Source: Dokdonella sp. (GTDB lineage: Bacteria; Pseudomonadota; Gammaproteobacteria; Xanthomonadales; Rhodanobacteraceae). Taken from it: 5,497 bases of DNA. Of the stretch, positions 1 through 5,284 are shown piece by piece. Numbering within the stretch: position 1 is the first letter of the stretch; each line of letters opens with the position of its first letter. The position numbers and the translations under genes were made by a program. The notes below the pieces were generated by a model that worked only from the letters and a program-made list of their open reading frames with translations, ran no database searches and was not told the origin of the DNA. The DNA is taken from positions 1 to 5,497 of the forward strand of contig JASLGB010000323.1 of NCBI GenBank assembly GCA_030150315.1, in the 5' to 3' direction.

Positions 1-482
1 CTGGAATCACCCAGCGCGAGAACGGTGTACTTCAGTTCCGGCAACTGCGGTGCGCGCTTGCCGTCGAGGAACTCGATCAGGCCGCGCGCGTCATCGGGCG
101 GATCGCCGTCGCCCTGCGTGCTGATGACGACGGCGAGCAGGCGCTCGGTCTTCAGCTCGCGCTGCGCATAGGCGTCCGCGCGCAGTAGGCGCACCGACAG
201 TCCGGCCGCTTCGGCTCGTTGCGCCAGGGCTTCGGCAACACGCCGCGAGTTGCCGGTCTGGCTGCCGTAGATCACGGTGAGCCGCTCGTCCGGCGCAGAC
301 GCGACGGCAGCGACTGCGGGACGCGCTTCCTCCGTCATCGGCGACCGACCTTGCGCGAGCGCGGCGGCGTAGCCCGATAGCCACCACAGGGCGGCAGGTT
401 CAAGCCGGTCGAGCACGCGGCGCAGCTCGATCGAGACGGTCTCGGGCAGCGGCGCCAGAGGAAGGGCGGAAAGGGCGGACAT
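1..482 (-). CDS. cysJ: CysJ, sulfite reductase (NADPH) flavoprotein alpha subunit, N-terminal part (runs off left edge)
   Basis: Assimilatory sulfite reductase reduces sulfite to sulfide in the cytoplasm for cysteine synthesis; the alpha subunit passes electrons from NADPH through FAD and FMN to the CysI hemoprotein. The 160 visible codons hold a poorly conserved leader (about 1-65, containing ALWWLSGYAAA at 31-41, typical of CysJ N-termini) followed by the flavodoxin-like FMN domain. FMN-binding motifs are visible: YGSQTGNSR at 72-80, STQGDGDPPDDA at 121-132 and LALGDS at 155-160. The FAD and NADPH domains must lie outside the window. The ATG at 480-482 is preceded by GGAG (490-493 on this strand) at a 7-nt spacing, which fixes the start. 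cysI would be expected downstream, to the left, but cannot be seen. A P450-reductase-like or other diflavin reductase is the alternative; the GDPPDDA motif and the leader favour CysJ. Confidence 0.9.
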   Translation of the reverse strand, partial: MSALSALPLAPLPETVSIELRRVLDRLEPAALWWLSGYAAALAQGRSPMTEEARPAVAAVASAPDERLTVIYGSQTGNSRRVAEALAQRAEAAGLSVRLLRADAYAQRELKTERLLAVVISTQGDGDPPDDARGLIEFLDGKRAPQLPELKYTVLALGDS

Positions 483-664
483 GCGGCGACTCCGTTCGGA
501 CGGCCAGACGTCCATTGCCACCGGATGCTAGGTCGCTGCCGGAATGCGCGGAAAGAAGCGCGCGTTATGCGGTCATGCGCCGGATCGGCATGACGGCATC
601 GTCGCGTCGGGGCGGGGCGGCTTCGAACACGCGTCGTACCCGGCCGCTGCCAGTGCGGGCGGTG
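483..664. other. Intergenic region between the macrodomain gene and cysJ
   Basis: This 182-bp gap lies downstream of the macrodomain gene and upstream of cysJ, both on the minus strand, so the cysJ promoter should be here. Minus-strand hexamers resembling a -10 box are TAGCAT (530-525) and CATAAC (569-564); neither has a good -35 partner, so I do not call a promoter. I see no strong terminator hairpin for the macrodomain gene and no recognisable small gene. Read-through from the macrodomain gene into cysJ is possible but the gap size argues for separate units. Confidence 0.5.
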
Positions 665-1189
665 TCAGGCCTCCATCTGGTCGCGTGCCGCCCGGAACAC
701 CTGCGCCATGCGCTCGCCGAAGCAGCACACGATGACGCGCAACGGGCCGCGCTCGGCCGCGATGGCCGCCAGCGAGACGGCGGCCGCGCGCTCCGGCGGG
801 TAGCCGTAGACGCCGCAGCTGATGGCCGGGACCGCGATCGACCCGATGCCTTGCGCGCGTGCGATGCGTAGCGACTGGCGATAGCACGATGCGAGCTGTT
901 CGGCTTCTCCCGCGTCGCCGCCGTGCCAGATCGGCCCGACGGTGTGGATGACGAAGCGGGCCGGCAAACGGTAACCCGGCGTGAGCCGGGCCTCGCCGGT
1001 CGGGCAGCGCACGCCGGGGCGCACTTGCGGCAGCGAGCGGCAGGCGGCGAGCAGCTCCGGCCCGGCGGCGCGATGGATGGCGCCGTCGACACCGCCGCCG
1101 CCCAGCAGGCTTTCGTTGGCGGCGTTGACGATCGCGTCGACGGCGAGCGTGGTGAGGTCGGCTTCGATGATTTCGATGGCTGGTTTCAT
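665..1189 (-). CDS. ymdB: Macrodomain O-acetyl-ADP-ribose deacetylase (YmdB type)
   Basis: This 174-residue protein is a single macrodomain close in length to E. coli YmdB (177 residues). Family members hydrolyse O-acetyl-ADP-ribose, the product of sirtuin deacetylation, to ADP-ribose and acetate, and some remove mono-ADP-ribose from proteins. The core motif VNAANESLLGGGGVDGAIHR spans 21-40; N25 and D35 fall at the numbers of the YmdB residues implicated in catalysis. The diphosphate loop ISCGVYGYP is at 123-131, with Y128 in the place of the YmdB loop tyrosine. HTVGPIWHGG (82-91) is also typical. The usual GD(I/L)T near the N-terminus reads EADLT (9-13), a Gly-to-Ala change. The start is the ATG at 1187-1189, since MKPAIEI aligns with the YmdB N-terminus; no strong ribosome-binding site precedes it. 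The reading frame continues open far upstream with no better start, but that extension is antisense to the acetyltransferase gene. Cytosolic; monocistronic or followed by cysJ. Confidence 0.93.
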   Translation of the reverse strand: MKPAIEIIEADLTTLAVDAIVNAANESLLGGGGVDGAIHRAAGPELLAACRSLPQVRPGVRCPTGEARLTPGYRLPARFVIHTVGPIWHGGDAGEAEQLASCYRQSLRIARAQGIGSIAVPAISCGVYGYPPERAAAVSLAAIAAERGPLRVIVCCFGERMAQVFRAARDQMEA

Positions 1190-1357
1190 GGCGGCGTTGG
1201 CAAGGCGGTGGCACCAGACTCGCGCCTGTGCCTGCGTCCGGCAAGCGGCCCGCAGCCATCGGCCGTGCGGGCAGCGAAATGCCGCGAAGGTGATCGATGC
1301 TGTCCGCTGTGGCGTGGGGTCGGAGGGCGCTGCCGAGCGACTGCGCGGGGCGCGGTG

Positions 1358-1389
1358 GATGCCTTGGCATCGGCTACCATTCAAGGCAT
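1358..1389. promoter_or_regulatory. Operator-like overlapping inverted repeats at the acetyltransferase start
   Basis: Three ATGCC/GGCAT half-sites are packed into 32 bp. GATGCC (1358-1363) and GGCATC (1366-1371) form an inverted repeat around a 2-bp centre. The longer arm ATGCCTTG (1359-1366) is also exactly inverted as CAAGGCAT (1382-1389), with 15 bp between the arms. The first pair lies just upstream of the -10-like TACCAT at 1375-1380, and the last arm overlaps the start codon. This geometry would suit a repressor controlling the acetyltransferase gene. The repeats are seen directly; the operator role is inference and no regulator gene is in the window. Confidence 0.3.
1375..1380 (+). 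promoter_or_regulatory. Candidate -10 box for a leaderless acetyltransferase transcript
   Basis: TACCAT matches the -10 consensus at four of six positions, including the most conserved T-A-T positions, and ends 7 nt before the ATG at 1388. A transcript starting 6-7 nt after this box would begin at or next to the start codon, i.e. leaderless. This would also explain the lack of a usable ribosome-binding site: the only purine-rich run, AAGG at 1383-1386, is one base from the ATG. No good -35 hexamer is visible at the right distance, so confidence is low. Confidence 0.33.
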
Positions 1390-1939
1390 GACGCCGGAAG
1401 CCAAATCCCTGCCACTGCCTGATCTTGATTGCGGTATTGCGCAGCTGCGGCCGTGGCGCATGGATGATCTCGACAGTCTGGTCGCCAGCGCCAACGACGA
1501 AAGCGTCTCGCGCGGTCAGCGCGAACGTTTCCCGTATCCGTATGCCGGCAACGATGGCCACGCCTGGCTGGCACGGGTGGTCGGTACGCCCGAGCGTTCC
1601 TGGGCCATCGTGGTCGACGGCGATGCGGTCGGCGGTGTCAGCCTGCATCCGGACGCCGGCAAGGATCCGCGTTCGGCGGAGCTGAGCTACTGGCTGGCGC
1701 AGCGGCTGTGGAATCGCGGCGTCATGTCGAAGGTGATCGCCGCATTTGCACCGCGCGCGATGGATGCCTTCGATCTGCGGCGCCTGCACGCCGGCGTCTA
1801 CGAGAGCAATCCGGCCTCGATGCGCGTGCTCGAGAAATGCGGCTTCGAGCACGATGGCGTGCAGAAGTCCGCCGTGCTCGAGAATGGCCGGCCACTCGAC
1901 ATCCACGTCTACGCGTGGAAGCGGCCTGCAGCGCCGTAG
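1388..1939 (+). CDS. GNAT family N-acetyltransferase (RimJ/RimL-like)
   Basis: The 183-residue protein has the layout of the Acetyltransf_3 branch of GNAT enzymes, which move an acetyl group from acetyl-CoA to a protein N-terminus or small-molecule amine. The sequence shows the N-terminal strand-helix IAQLRPWRMDDLDSLVAS (17-34), the central strands WAIVVDGDAVGGVSLHP (72-88), the motif-A region AELSYWLAQRLWNRGVMSKV (97-116) that would hold the CoA pyrophosphate, and the typical C-terminal ESNPASMRVLEKCGF (139-153). The CoA loop, WNRGVMSKV, departs from the common Q/RxxGxG/A form. The substrate is not predictable: members acetylate ribosomal proteins, aminoglycosides, spermidine or others. The ATG at 1388 gives a normal length. 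The gene is divergent from the macrodomain gene and lies 133 bp before the RNA methyltransferase gene on the same strand. A minus-strand open frame across it is a shadow. Confidence 0.88.
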   Translation: MTPEAKSLPLPDLDCGIAQLRPWRMDDLDSLVASANDESVSRGQRERFPYPYAGNDGHAWLARVVGTPERSWAIVVDGDAVGGVSLHPDAGKDPRSAELSYWLAQRLWNRGVMSKVIAAFAPRAMDAFDLRRLHAGVYESNPASMRVLEKCGFEHDGVQKSAVLENGRPLDIHVYAWKRPAAP

Positions 1940-1962
1940 CGGCGAGGCAGCGAACCGCCGCT
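1938..1962 (+). terminator. Weak hairpin overlapping the acetyltransferase stop codon
   Basis: AGCGGCG (1938-1944) is exactly inverted as CGCCGCT (1956-1962) with an 11-nt loop. It begins within the TAG stop codon, and a short GGGTTT follows at 1967-1972. It may slow or end transcription before the methyltransferase gene, but the stem is short for this GC level and there is no real U-tract. Confidence 0.25.
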
Positions 1963-2015
1963 TGCCGGGTTTGTGCGTCATCGGGCGCCGTCGAAACCCA
2001 CGATTTCCGCGTGCA

Positions 2016-2045
2016 TTGGGCACAAACGCCGTGCGAAGGTACGCG
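2016..2045 (+). promoter_or_regulatory. Very tentative promoter of the RNA methyltransferase gene
   Basis: TTGGGC (2016-2021) resembles a -35 box and TACGCG (2040-2045) lies 18 bp further on in the -10 position, but the second hexamer is a poor match. The 133-bp gap after the acetyltransferase gene makes a separate promoter likely; these hexamers are the best I can offer for it. Confidence 0.18.
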
Positions 2046-2072
2046 TTGCCCTTTCAACGAACAGGTTTCTCC

Positions 2073-2960
2073 ATGTCACCCACTCCGCCGCGCCCTCCGC
2101 GTCCACCTCGCAATGCGCCGCCGCGCGCGGCCTCTCCCTGGTCAGCCCAGCGCGGTGAGCGCGCCGCTTCACCCTGGCCGGCCGTGCGTGGCGAGCAGGC
2201 GCCGGCTCCGGCTCCGCAGCGATCCCCGGAGACGCGCCTGTATGGCCTCAACGCCTGCCGAGCCGCGTTTGCGCGCCGGCCGGACGCGCTGCGCAAGGTC
2301 TATCTGGTGGAAGCGCGCATTCCGGCGCTGAAGCAGGTGCTGGCGTGGTGCGTGCAGCATCGCATCGGCTATCGCGTGGTCGAGGAAGGCGATCTGGACA
2401 AGCTGACTTCGTCCCGCCATCACGAGGGCGTGTGCTTCGACTTCCAGCGCGAGGAGCCGCTGAGCCTCGATGCCTTCCTCGCGCGCGTGCCGCCTTCGCC
2501 GGCACCGTCGTTGCTGCTGTGGCTGGATGGCGTCGGCAATCCGCACAATCTCGGCGCGCTGCTGCGCAGTGCGGCGCACTTCGGCGTGCAGGCGGCGATC
2601 GTGCCGGATGCCTCCGCGCTGGACGTGTCCGGCGCGGCGGCGCGGGTGGCCGAAGGGGCCGCCGAAGTGGTGCCGCTGGTGCGCGCCGGTTCCGCGGCCG
2701 AGGCGCTGGAAACCTTGCGCGCGCAGGGCTACCGCATGGCCGCGACGGTGCCGCGCAACGGGGTTTCTCTGTACGAGGCCGAATTGCCGTCGCGCCTGGT
2801 GCTGGTGTTCGGTGCCGAGGGCGAGGGCATGAGCGACGAGATGATTGCGGCGGCGGATCTGCGCCTGACGATTCCCGGCAGCGGCGCGATCGAAAGCCTC
2901 AACGTGGCCGCCAGCGTGGCGGTGTCCCTGGGCGAGTACTGGCGTCAGCACGGGCGCTGA
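2073..2960 (+). CDS. yfiF: SpoU/TrmH family RNA 2'-O-methyltransferase (YfiF-like)
   Basis: A 295-residue SPOUT enzyme expected to transfer methyl from S-adenosylmethionine to a ribose 2'-OH in tRNA or rRNA. Order: a Pro/Arg-rich tail (1-52), a SpoU substrate-binding domain (RLYGLNACRAAF at 55-66, HHEGVCFDF at 116-124), then the knotted catalytic domain. The three SpoU motifs are intact: NPHNLGALLRSAAHFGV (156-172, with N156 and R165), LVLVFGAEGEGM (242-253) and IPGSGAIESLNVAASVAV (267-284, with S275 and N277). The closest remembered relative is E. coli YfiF, which shares HH.GVCF, NPHNLG..RS.AHFGV and the GE.WRQ ending; its exact RNA target is not something I can assign. RlmB and TrmH are alternatives, less likely because of the tail and these signatures. 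The ATG at 2073 has AGG (2063-2065) 7 nt upstream. The tail carries a 12-residue tandem repeat and is probably disordered and RNA-contacting. Confidence 0.92.
   Translation: MSPTPPRPPRPPRNAPPRAASPWSAQRGERAASPWPAVRGEQAPAPAPQRSPETRLYGLNACRAAFARRPDALRKVYLVEARIPALKQVLAWCVQHRIGYRVVEEGDLDKLTSSRHHEGVCFDFQREEPLSLDAFLARVPPSPAPSLLLWLDGVGNPHNLGALLRSAAHFGVQAAIVPDASALDVSGAAARVAEGAAEVVPLVRAGSAAEALETLRAQGYRMAATVPRNGVSLYEAELPSRLVLVFGAEGEGMSDEMIAAADLRLTIPGSGAIESLNVAASVAVSLGEYWRQHGR
2124..2195 (+). repeat. Tandem 36-bp coding repeat (two 12-residue units) in the methyltransferase tail
   Basis: Residues 18-29 read RAASPWSAQRGE and residues 30-41 read RAASPWPAVRGE, identical at 10 of 12 positions. At DNA level the units (2124-2159 and 2160-2195) differ in seven codons, five of them synonymous. 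The duplication is therefore not brand new, and the peptide has been kept while codons drifted. Confidence 0.85.
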
Positions 2961-2983
2961 CGCGGGCGCGATCCACGGTGCGA

Positions 2984-3013
2984 TCCTTCCGTTGCGTGAT
3001 GGCAACGGAAGGA
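2984..3013. terminator. Bidirectional terminator hairpin between convergent genes
   Basis: A perfect 12-bp stem, TCCTTCCGTTGC (2984-2995) with GCAACGGAAGGA (3002-3013), closes a 6-nt loop. It lies 23 bp after the methyltransferase stop and 15 bp after the peptidase stop on the other strand, exactly where a shared terminator is expected. Neither strand has a U-tract after the stem, so it may work with Rho or act as an mRNA 3'-end stabiliser. Confidence 0.8.
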
Positions 3014-3028
3014 CGCAGGAGCCGGCGG

Positions 3029-4456
3029 TTATTCGTCCTGGTCGCGCTTGAACGCACCCGGCTTCGAGCCGAAATCACCGTTTGCCTGCGCGGCGAGCCA
3101 AGCGACGACGACATAGGCGGCGACGTTCTGGCGCAGCTGCTCCGGGTCGACCTTGTCGAGCGTGTCGTTGGCGGTGTGGTGCCAGTGGAAGTAGCGCGAG
3201 GTGTCCTGGTGCAGCGACAGGCCGGCCATGCCGACGGCGTGCACGGCGGAGAGGTCCGAGCCGCCGCTGCCCGGCTTGCTGGCGTCGTATTCGATGCCGA
3301 GCGGCTTCAGCACCGCGGCGATCTGCGCCACCGCGTCGCGGGCTTCCGGCTTCACGCTGGCCGTCATCTGGTAGATGCGGTCCGCGCCGGCATCCGATTC
3401 GCTGCCGAGGATTGCCTTGGCGATTTCCTTCCCGTGTGCGCTGGCGTAGGCCTTGCCGCCGTACAGGCCGGATTCCTCGTTGGCGAAGGCCACCACGCGG
3501 ATGCTGCGCGCGGGGCGCTCCGGCAGCTGCGCGATGAGCTTGGCCGCGCCGACTGTGATGCCGATGCCGGCGGCGTCGTCGAGCGCGCCGGTGCCTGGAT
3601 CCCAGGAATCCAGATGGCCGCCCATGAGGAAGTATTCGTTCGGCTTCTTCGAGCCGGTGAGTTCCGCGATGACGTTGGCGCCGGTGTATTCGCCGTCGAA
3701 GCCGCAGTCCAGCGACAGCTTCACGCTGACCGGCTTGCCGCGGGCAAGCGCGCGCTCAAGCTGCTCGGCGTCGGGTGCCGACAGCGCGGCAGCGGGGATC
3801 GGCGTCACGCCGTCCTGGAAATGCGTGATGCCGGTATGCGGCAGTCGCTCGTGGCCGGTGCCGGCCGAGCGCAGCAGGAAACCAATCGCGCCCTTCTGGG
3901 ACGCCAGCGAAGGGCCGGCCACGCGCACGGTGGAGCCGATGCCGTAGTCCGAACCGTCCTGCTTGGCCACCATGCGCGCGCCGACGTAGGCGATCTTGCC
4001 GCGCAGCTGGTTCGGCTCGGCCGCCTTCAGCGCATCGAAGCTGGGGAAGGCCACCACTTCTGCCGTGATGCCGCCGGCTGGCGTGCCGGGCGAGTGGCCA
4101 AGCGCGGAGACGATCAGCGGCTGCGGGAACGGCGAGACGATGGCCGCGCTCTCGCTGCGGCGAACCCAGGCCGGATAGGTGACCGGCTCGCTCCATACCT
4201 TGTCGAAGCCGAGCGCCTTGAACTTGGCGATGACCCATTCGCGCGCCTTGAGGTCGTTCTCGCTGGCTGCCAGGCGCGGGCCGATTTCGGTGGTGAGGCC
4301 TTCGGTGAAGTCCCACGCGGTGTCGTCGGTCAGTGCCTTGGCGCGCAACTGTTCGGCGATGGCGATGTCGGCCGCGGAAATCGTGGTCGGTTTGCCGGCC
4401 GCGAACGCGAGCGGGGCGGAAACACAGAAGGCGAGTGCGATGGGCAGCAGGCGCAT
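3029..4456 (-). CDS. Secreted M28 family zinc peptidase (glutamate carboxypeptidase / PGCP-like)
   Basis: A 475-residue exported metallopeptidase that should trim peptides using two zinc ions. The N-terminus MRLLPIALAFCVSAPLAFAA is a signal peptide with likely cleavage near residue 19 or 20, giving a periplasmic or extracellular product. Residues about 125-250 form a PA-like insert between the halves of the peptidase domain. M28 ligands can be read in order: GGHLDSWD (279-286, H281), GALDDAAG (290-297, bridging Asp 293 or 294), ANEESG (325-330, E327 as general base, E328 as ligand), ESDAGAD (353-359, D355) and HWHHTANDT (424-432, H427). The arrangement resembles animal plasma glutamate carboxypeptidase (CPQ). 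The ATG at 4454-4456 is preceded by AGGGA (4468-4464) at 7 nt. The gene follows mscL on the same strand but has its own -10 box after the mscL hairpin, so it is probably monocistronic. Exact substrate is unknown; aminopeptidase or dipeptidase activity is also possible. Confidence 0.94.
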   Translation of the reverse strand: MRLLPIALAFCVSAPLAFAAGKPTTISAADIAIAEQLRAKALTDDTAWDFTEGLTTEIGPRLAASENDLKAREWVIAKFKALGFDKVWSEPVTYPAWVRRSESAAIVSPFPQPLIVSALGHSPGTPAGGITAEVVAFPSFDALKAAEPNQLRGKIAYVGARMVAKQDGSDYGIGSTVRVAGPSLASQKGAIGFLLRSAGTGHERLPHTGITHFQDGVTPIPAAALSAPDAEQLERALARGKPVSVKLSLDCGFDGEYTGANVIAELTGSKKPNEYFLMGGHLDSWDPGTGALDDAAGIGITVGAAKLIAQLPERPARSIRVVAFANEESGLYGGKAYASAHGKEIAKAILGSESDAGADRIYQMTASVKPEARDAVAQIAAVLKPLGIEYDASKPGSGGSDLSAVHAVGMAGLSLHQDTSRYFHWHHTANDTLDKVDPEQLRQNVAAYVVVAWLAAQANGDFGSKPGAFKRDQDE

Positions 4457-4483
4457 GTCGGCATCCCTGAATGGAAAGACCCG

Positions 4484-4489
4484 ATTATG
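4484..4489 (-). promoter_or_regulatory. -10 box of the M28 peptidase gene
   Basis: CATAAT on the minus strand matches the -10 consensus at five of six positions and is one of few AT-rich hexamers in the gap. It would start transcription near 4477, leaving a leader of about 20 nt that carries the AGGGA ribosome-binding site. No good -35 hexamer is seen at 16-18 bp. It sits between the mscL hairpin and the peptidase start, as expected for an independent promoter. Confidence 0.5.
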
Positions 4490-4518
4490 CGCGGCCGTGC
4501 GGACGCTGGATTGGGCCG

Positions 4519-4547
4519 GACGTCATGCGGCGGGGCCGCATGACGTC
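4519..4547 (-). terminator. mscL terminator hairpin
   Basis: GACGTCATGCGGC (4519-4531) pairs exactly with GCCGCATGACGTC (4535-4547), a 13-bp stem with a 3-nt loop, beginning 10 nt after the mscL stop codon. There is no U-tract on the minus strand after it. Its position between the mscL stop and the peptidase promoter supports a transcription end for mscL. Confidence 0.78.
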
Positions 4548-4557
4548 GGCGGAGGCG

Positions 4558-4953
4558 TCAGTTCTTCTTCAGCAGGTCGCGGATTTCGGTCAGCAGCTCG
4601 ACTTCCGGCGGCGGCGGCGCGGGAGCGGCTTCTTCCTTCTTGATCAGGCGGTTGACCAGCTTGATCACGATGAAGATCGCGAACGCGATGATCGCGAACT
4701 GGATCAGCGTATTGAGGAAGGCGCCGAACTGGATTGCGACTTCGCCCTTGCCGTCCGGCCCGGCGGCCTTGAGGATCCATTTGTAGGCCGAGAAATCGAC
4801 GCCACCGATGAGCAACCCGATCGGCGGCATGATGATCTGGTCGACCAGCGAGGTGACGATCTTGCCGAACGAGGCGCCGATGACGACACCGACGGCGAGA
4901 TCGAGCACGTTGCCGCGCATGACGAAGGCTTTGAATTCGGAGGCAAGACTCAT
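4558..4953 (-). CDS. mscL: MscL, large-conductance mechanosensitive channel
   Basis: MscL forms a homopentameric inner-membrane pore that opens under high membrane tension and releases solutes on hypo-osmotic shock. The 131-residue length is normal for the family. The N-terminal amphipathic helix MSLASEFKAFVMRGNVLDLA is clear; TM1 covers about 15-45 with the small-residue pore stretch VGVVIGASFGKIVTSLV (21-37); a periplasmic loop containing FSAYKW (54-59) follows; TM2 is about 76-100 (FGAFLNTLIQFAIIAFAIFI, 76-95); and the C-terminal helix VELLTEIRDLLKKN (118-131) comes after a charged KKEEA and a run of prolines. The ATG at 4951-4953 matches the family N-terminus and has GGGAG (4964-4960) 6 nt upstream. 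A longer open frame upstream of this ATG is not MscL-like and is rejected. It is followed by a strong hairpin and is probably monocistronic. Confidence 0.97.
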   Translation of the reverse strand: MSLASEFKAFVMRGNVLDLAVGVVIGASFGKIVTSLVDQIIMPPIGLLIGGVDFSAYKWILKAAGPDGKGEVAIQFGAFLNTLIQFAIIAFAIFIVIKLVNRLIKKEEAAPAPPPPEVELLTEIRDLLKKN

Positions 4954-4983
4954 GGGGTTCTCCCGGCGGTTGGCGACGCGCGC

Positions 4984-4989
4984 ATCGTA
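4984..4989 (-). promoter_or_regulatory. Candidate -10 box of mscL
   Basis: Minus-strand TACGAT matches the -10 consensus at four of six positions, with the key T, A and final T present. It predicts a start near 4977 and a leader of about 24 nt with the GGGAG site inside. The -35 region (around 5006-5012) is a poor match, so the call is tentative. Confidence 0.33.
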
Positions 4990-5097
4990 ACCGAAGGGGC
5001 GCCACTCGCCATTGGCGGTTCGTAAAAAGATGAATCCCTGAAGGCTGAAGGCCCTGCCGCGGAGCCGGCGGAGTGCAGCATGCGGTTCGCCCGCGAC

Positions 5098-5121
5098 GGA
5101 TCGGCCCCATGGATCGGCCCC
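5098..5121. repeat. Tandem direct repeat of GGATCGGCCCC
   Basis: The 11-mer occurs at 5098-5108 and again at 5111-5121 with AT between, a 13-bp period. It lies midway between the divergent mscL and adaptor genes. It could be a pair of binding half-sites or a small slippage product; nothing in the sequence decides. Confidence 0.6.
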
Positions 5122-5245
5122 GCGACCCGGCGTGGGCGACGGCGCCAACCTGCAGCCGCGAGCGCCGGTTCGGCGCGGCTGACAATCGTCATCCGCTTGG
5201 TGTGCGATTCGCTTCTGTGGCGCGAATCATGGCCTGGTTAGCCTG

Positions 5246-5254
5246 TGTCAGAAT
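5246..5254 (+). promoter_or_regulatory. Candidate extended -10 promoter of the efflux adaptor gene
   Basis: TGT followed by CAGAAT (hexamer at 5249-5254) fits an extended -10 element: TG one base before a hexamer with four of six matches. Transcription would start near 5261, just before the GGAGG ribosome-binding site at 5267. No -35 match is seen 16-18 bp upstream, which extended -10 promoters can tolerate. Confidence 0.38.
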
Positions 5255-5266
5255 CCTTCGCCTTCC

Positions 5267-5271
5267 GGAGG
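5267..5271 (+). promoter_or_regulatory. Ribosome-binding site with unusually long spacing to the adaptor start
   Basis: GGAGG (5267-5271), within GGAGGGG (5267-5273), is the strongest Shine-Dalgarno match near the adaptor gene. It lies 13 nt (11 nt from the end of the G run) before the GTG at 5285, longer than usual, but 8 nt before a TTG at 5280 in another frame. It is strong enough to support translation initiation just downstream. Confidence 0.6.
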
Positions 5272-5284
5272 GGACGTTCTTGCC

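Larger units (their letters stand above)
4954..5284. other. 331-bp divergent intergenic region between mscL and the efflux adaptor gene
   Basis: This gap should hold the mscL promoter on the minus strand and the adaptor promoter on the plus strand. Besides the sites listed separately it contains two short tandem repeats: CTGAAGG twice at 5038-5051, and GGATCGGCCCC twice at 5098-5108 and 5111-5121. Small open frames cross it on both strands, but none has a convincing ribosome-binding site or a recognisable protein. I see no tRNA, riboswitch or mobile element. A regulator gene for the efflux system is not here. Confidence 0.6.

Noticed and set aside
91..387. A 98-codon minus-strand frame within cysJ
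   Set aside because: It is a frame-shifted shadow of the CysJ flavodoxin domain and is extremely Arg/Ala-rich.
546..563. GCGCG and CGCGC arms with an 8-nt loop upstream of cysJ
   Set aside because: Five-bp GC-only arms are expected by chance in this base composition, and the position is not tied to a gene end.
923..1939. A longer version of the acetyltransferase starting at 923
   Set aside because: The extension is antisense to the macrodomain gene and has no GNAT features. The ATG at 1388 gives the normal length.
665..2023. A 452-codon minus-strand frame that would fuse a long N-terminus to the macrodomain
   Set aside because: The extra N-terminus is antisense to the acetyltransferase gene and unlike any known domain, while the macrodomain start at 1189 matches the family.
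1746..2072. An upstream extension of the RNA methyltransferase
   Set aside because: It overlaps the acetyltransferase coding frame. The ATG at 2073 has a properly spaced AGG and leads directly into the Pro-rich tail.
2345..4543. A 732-codon plus-strand open frame running through the methyltransferase gene and antisense to the peptidase gene
   Set aside because: Its protein is Arg/Ala/Gly-rich with no domain, and it overlaps two clearly real genes. Long stop-free antisense frames are common at this GC level.
4954..5148. A 65-residue N-terminal extension of MscL
   Set aside because: MscL begins at the internal Met with its conserved amphipathic helix and a good ribosome-binding site. The extension has no family resemblance.
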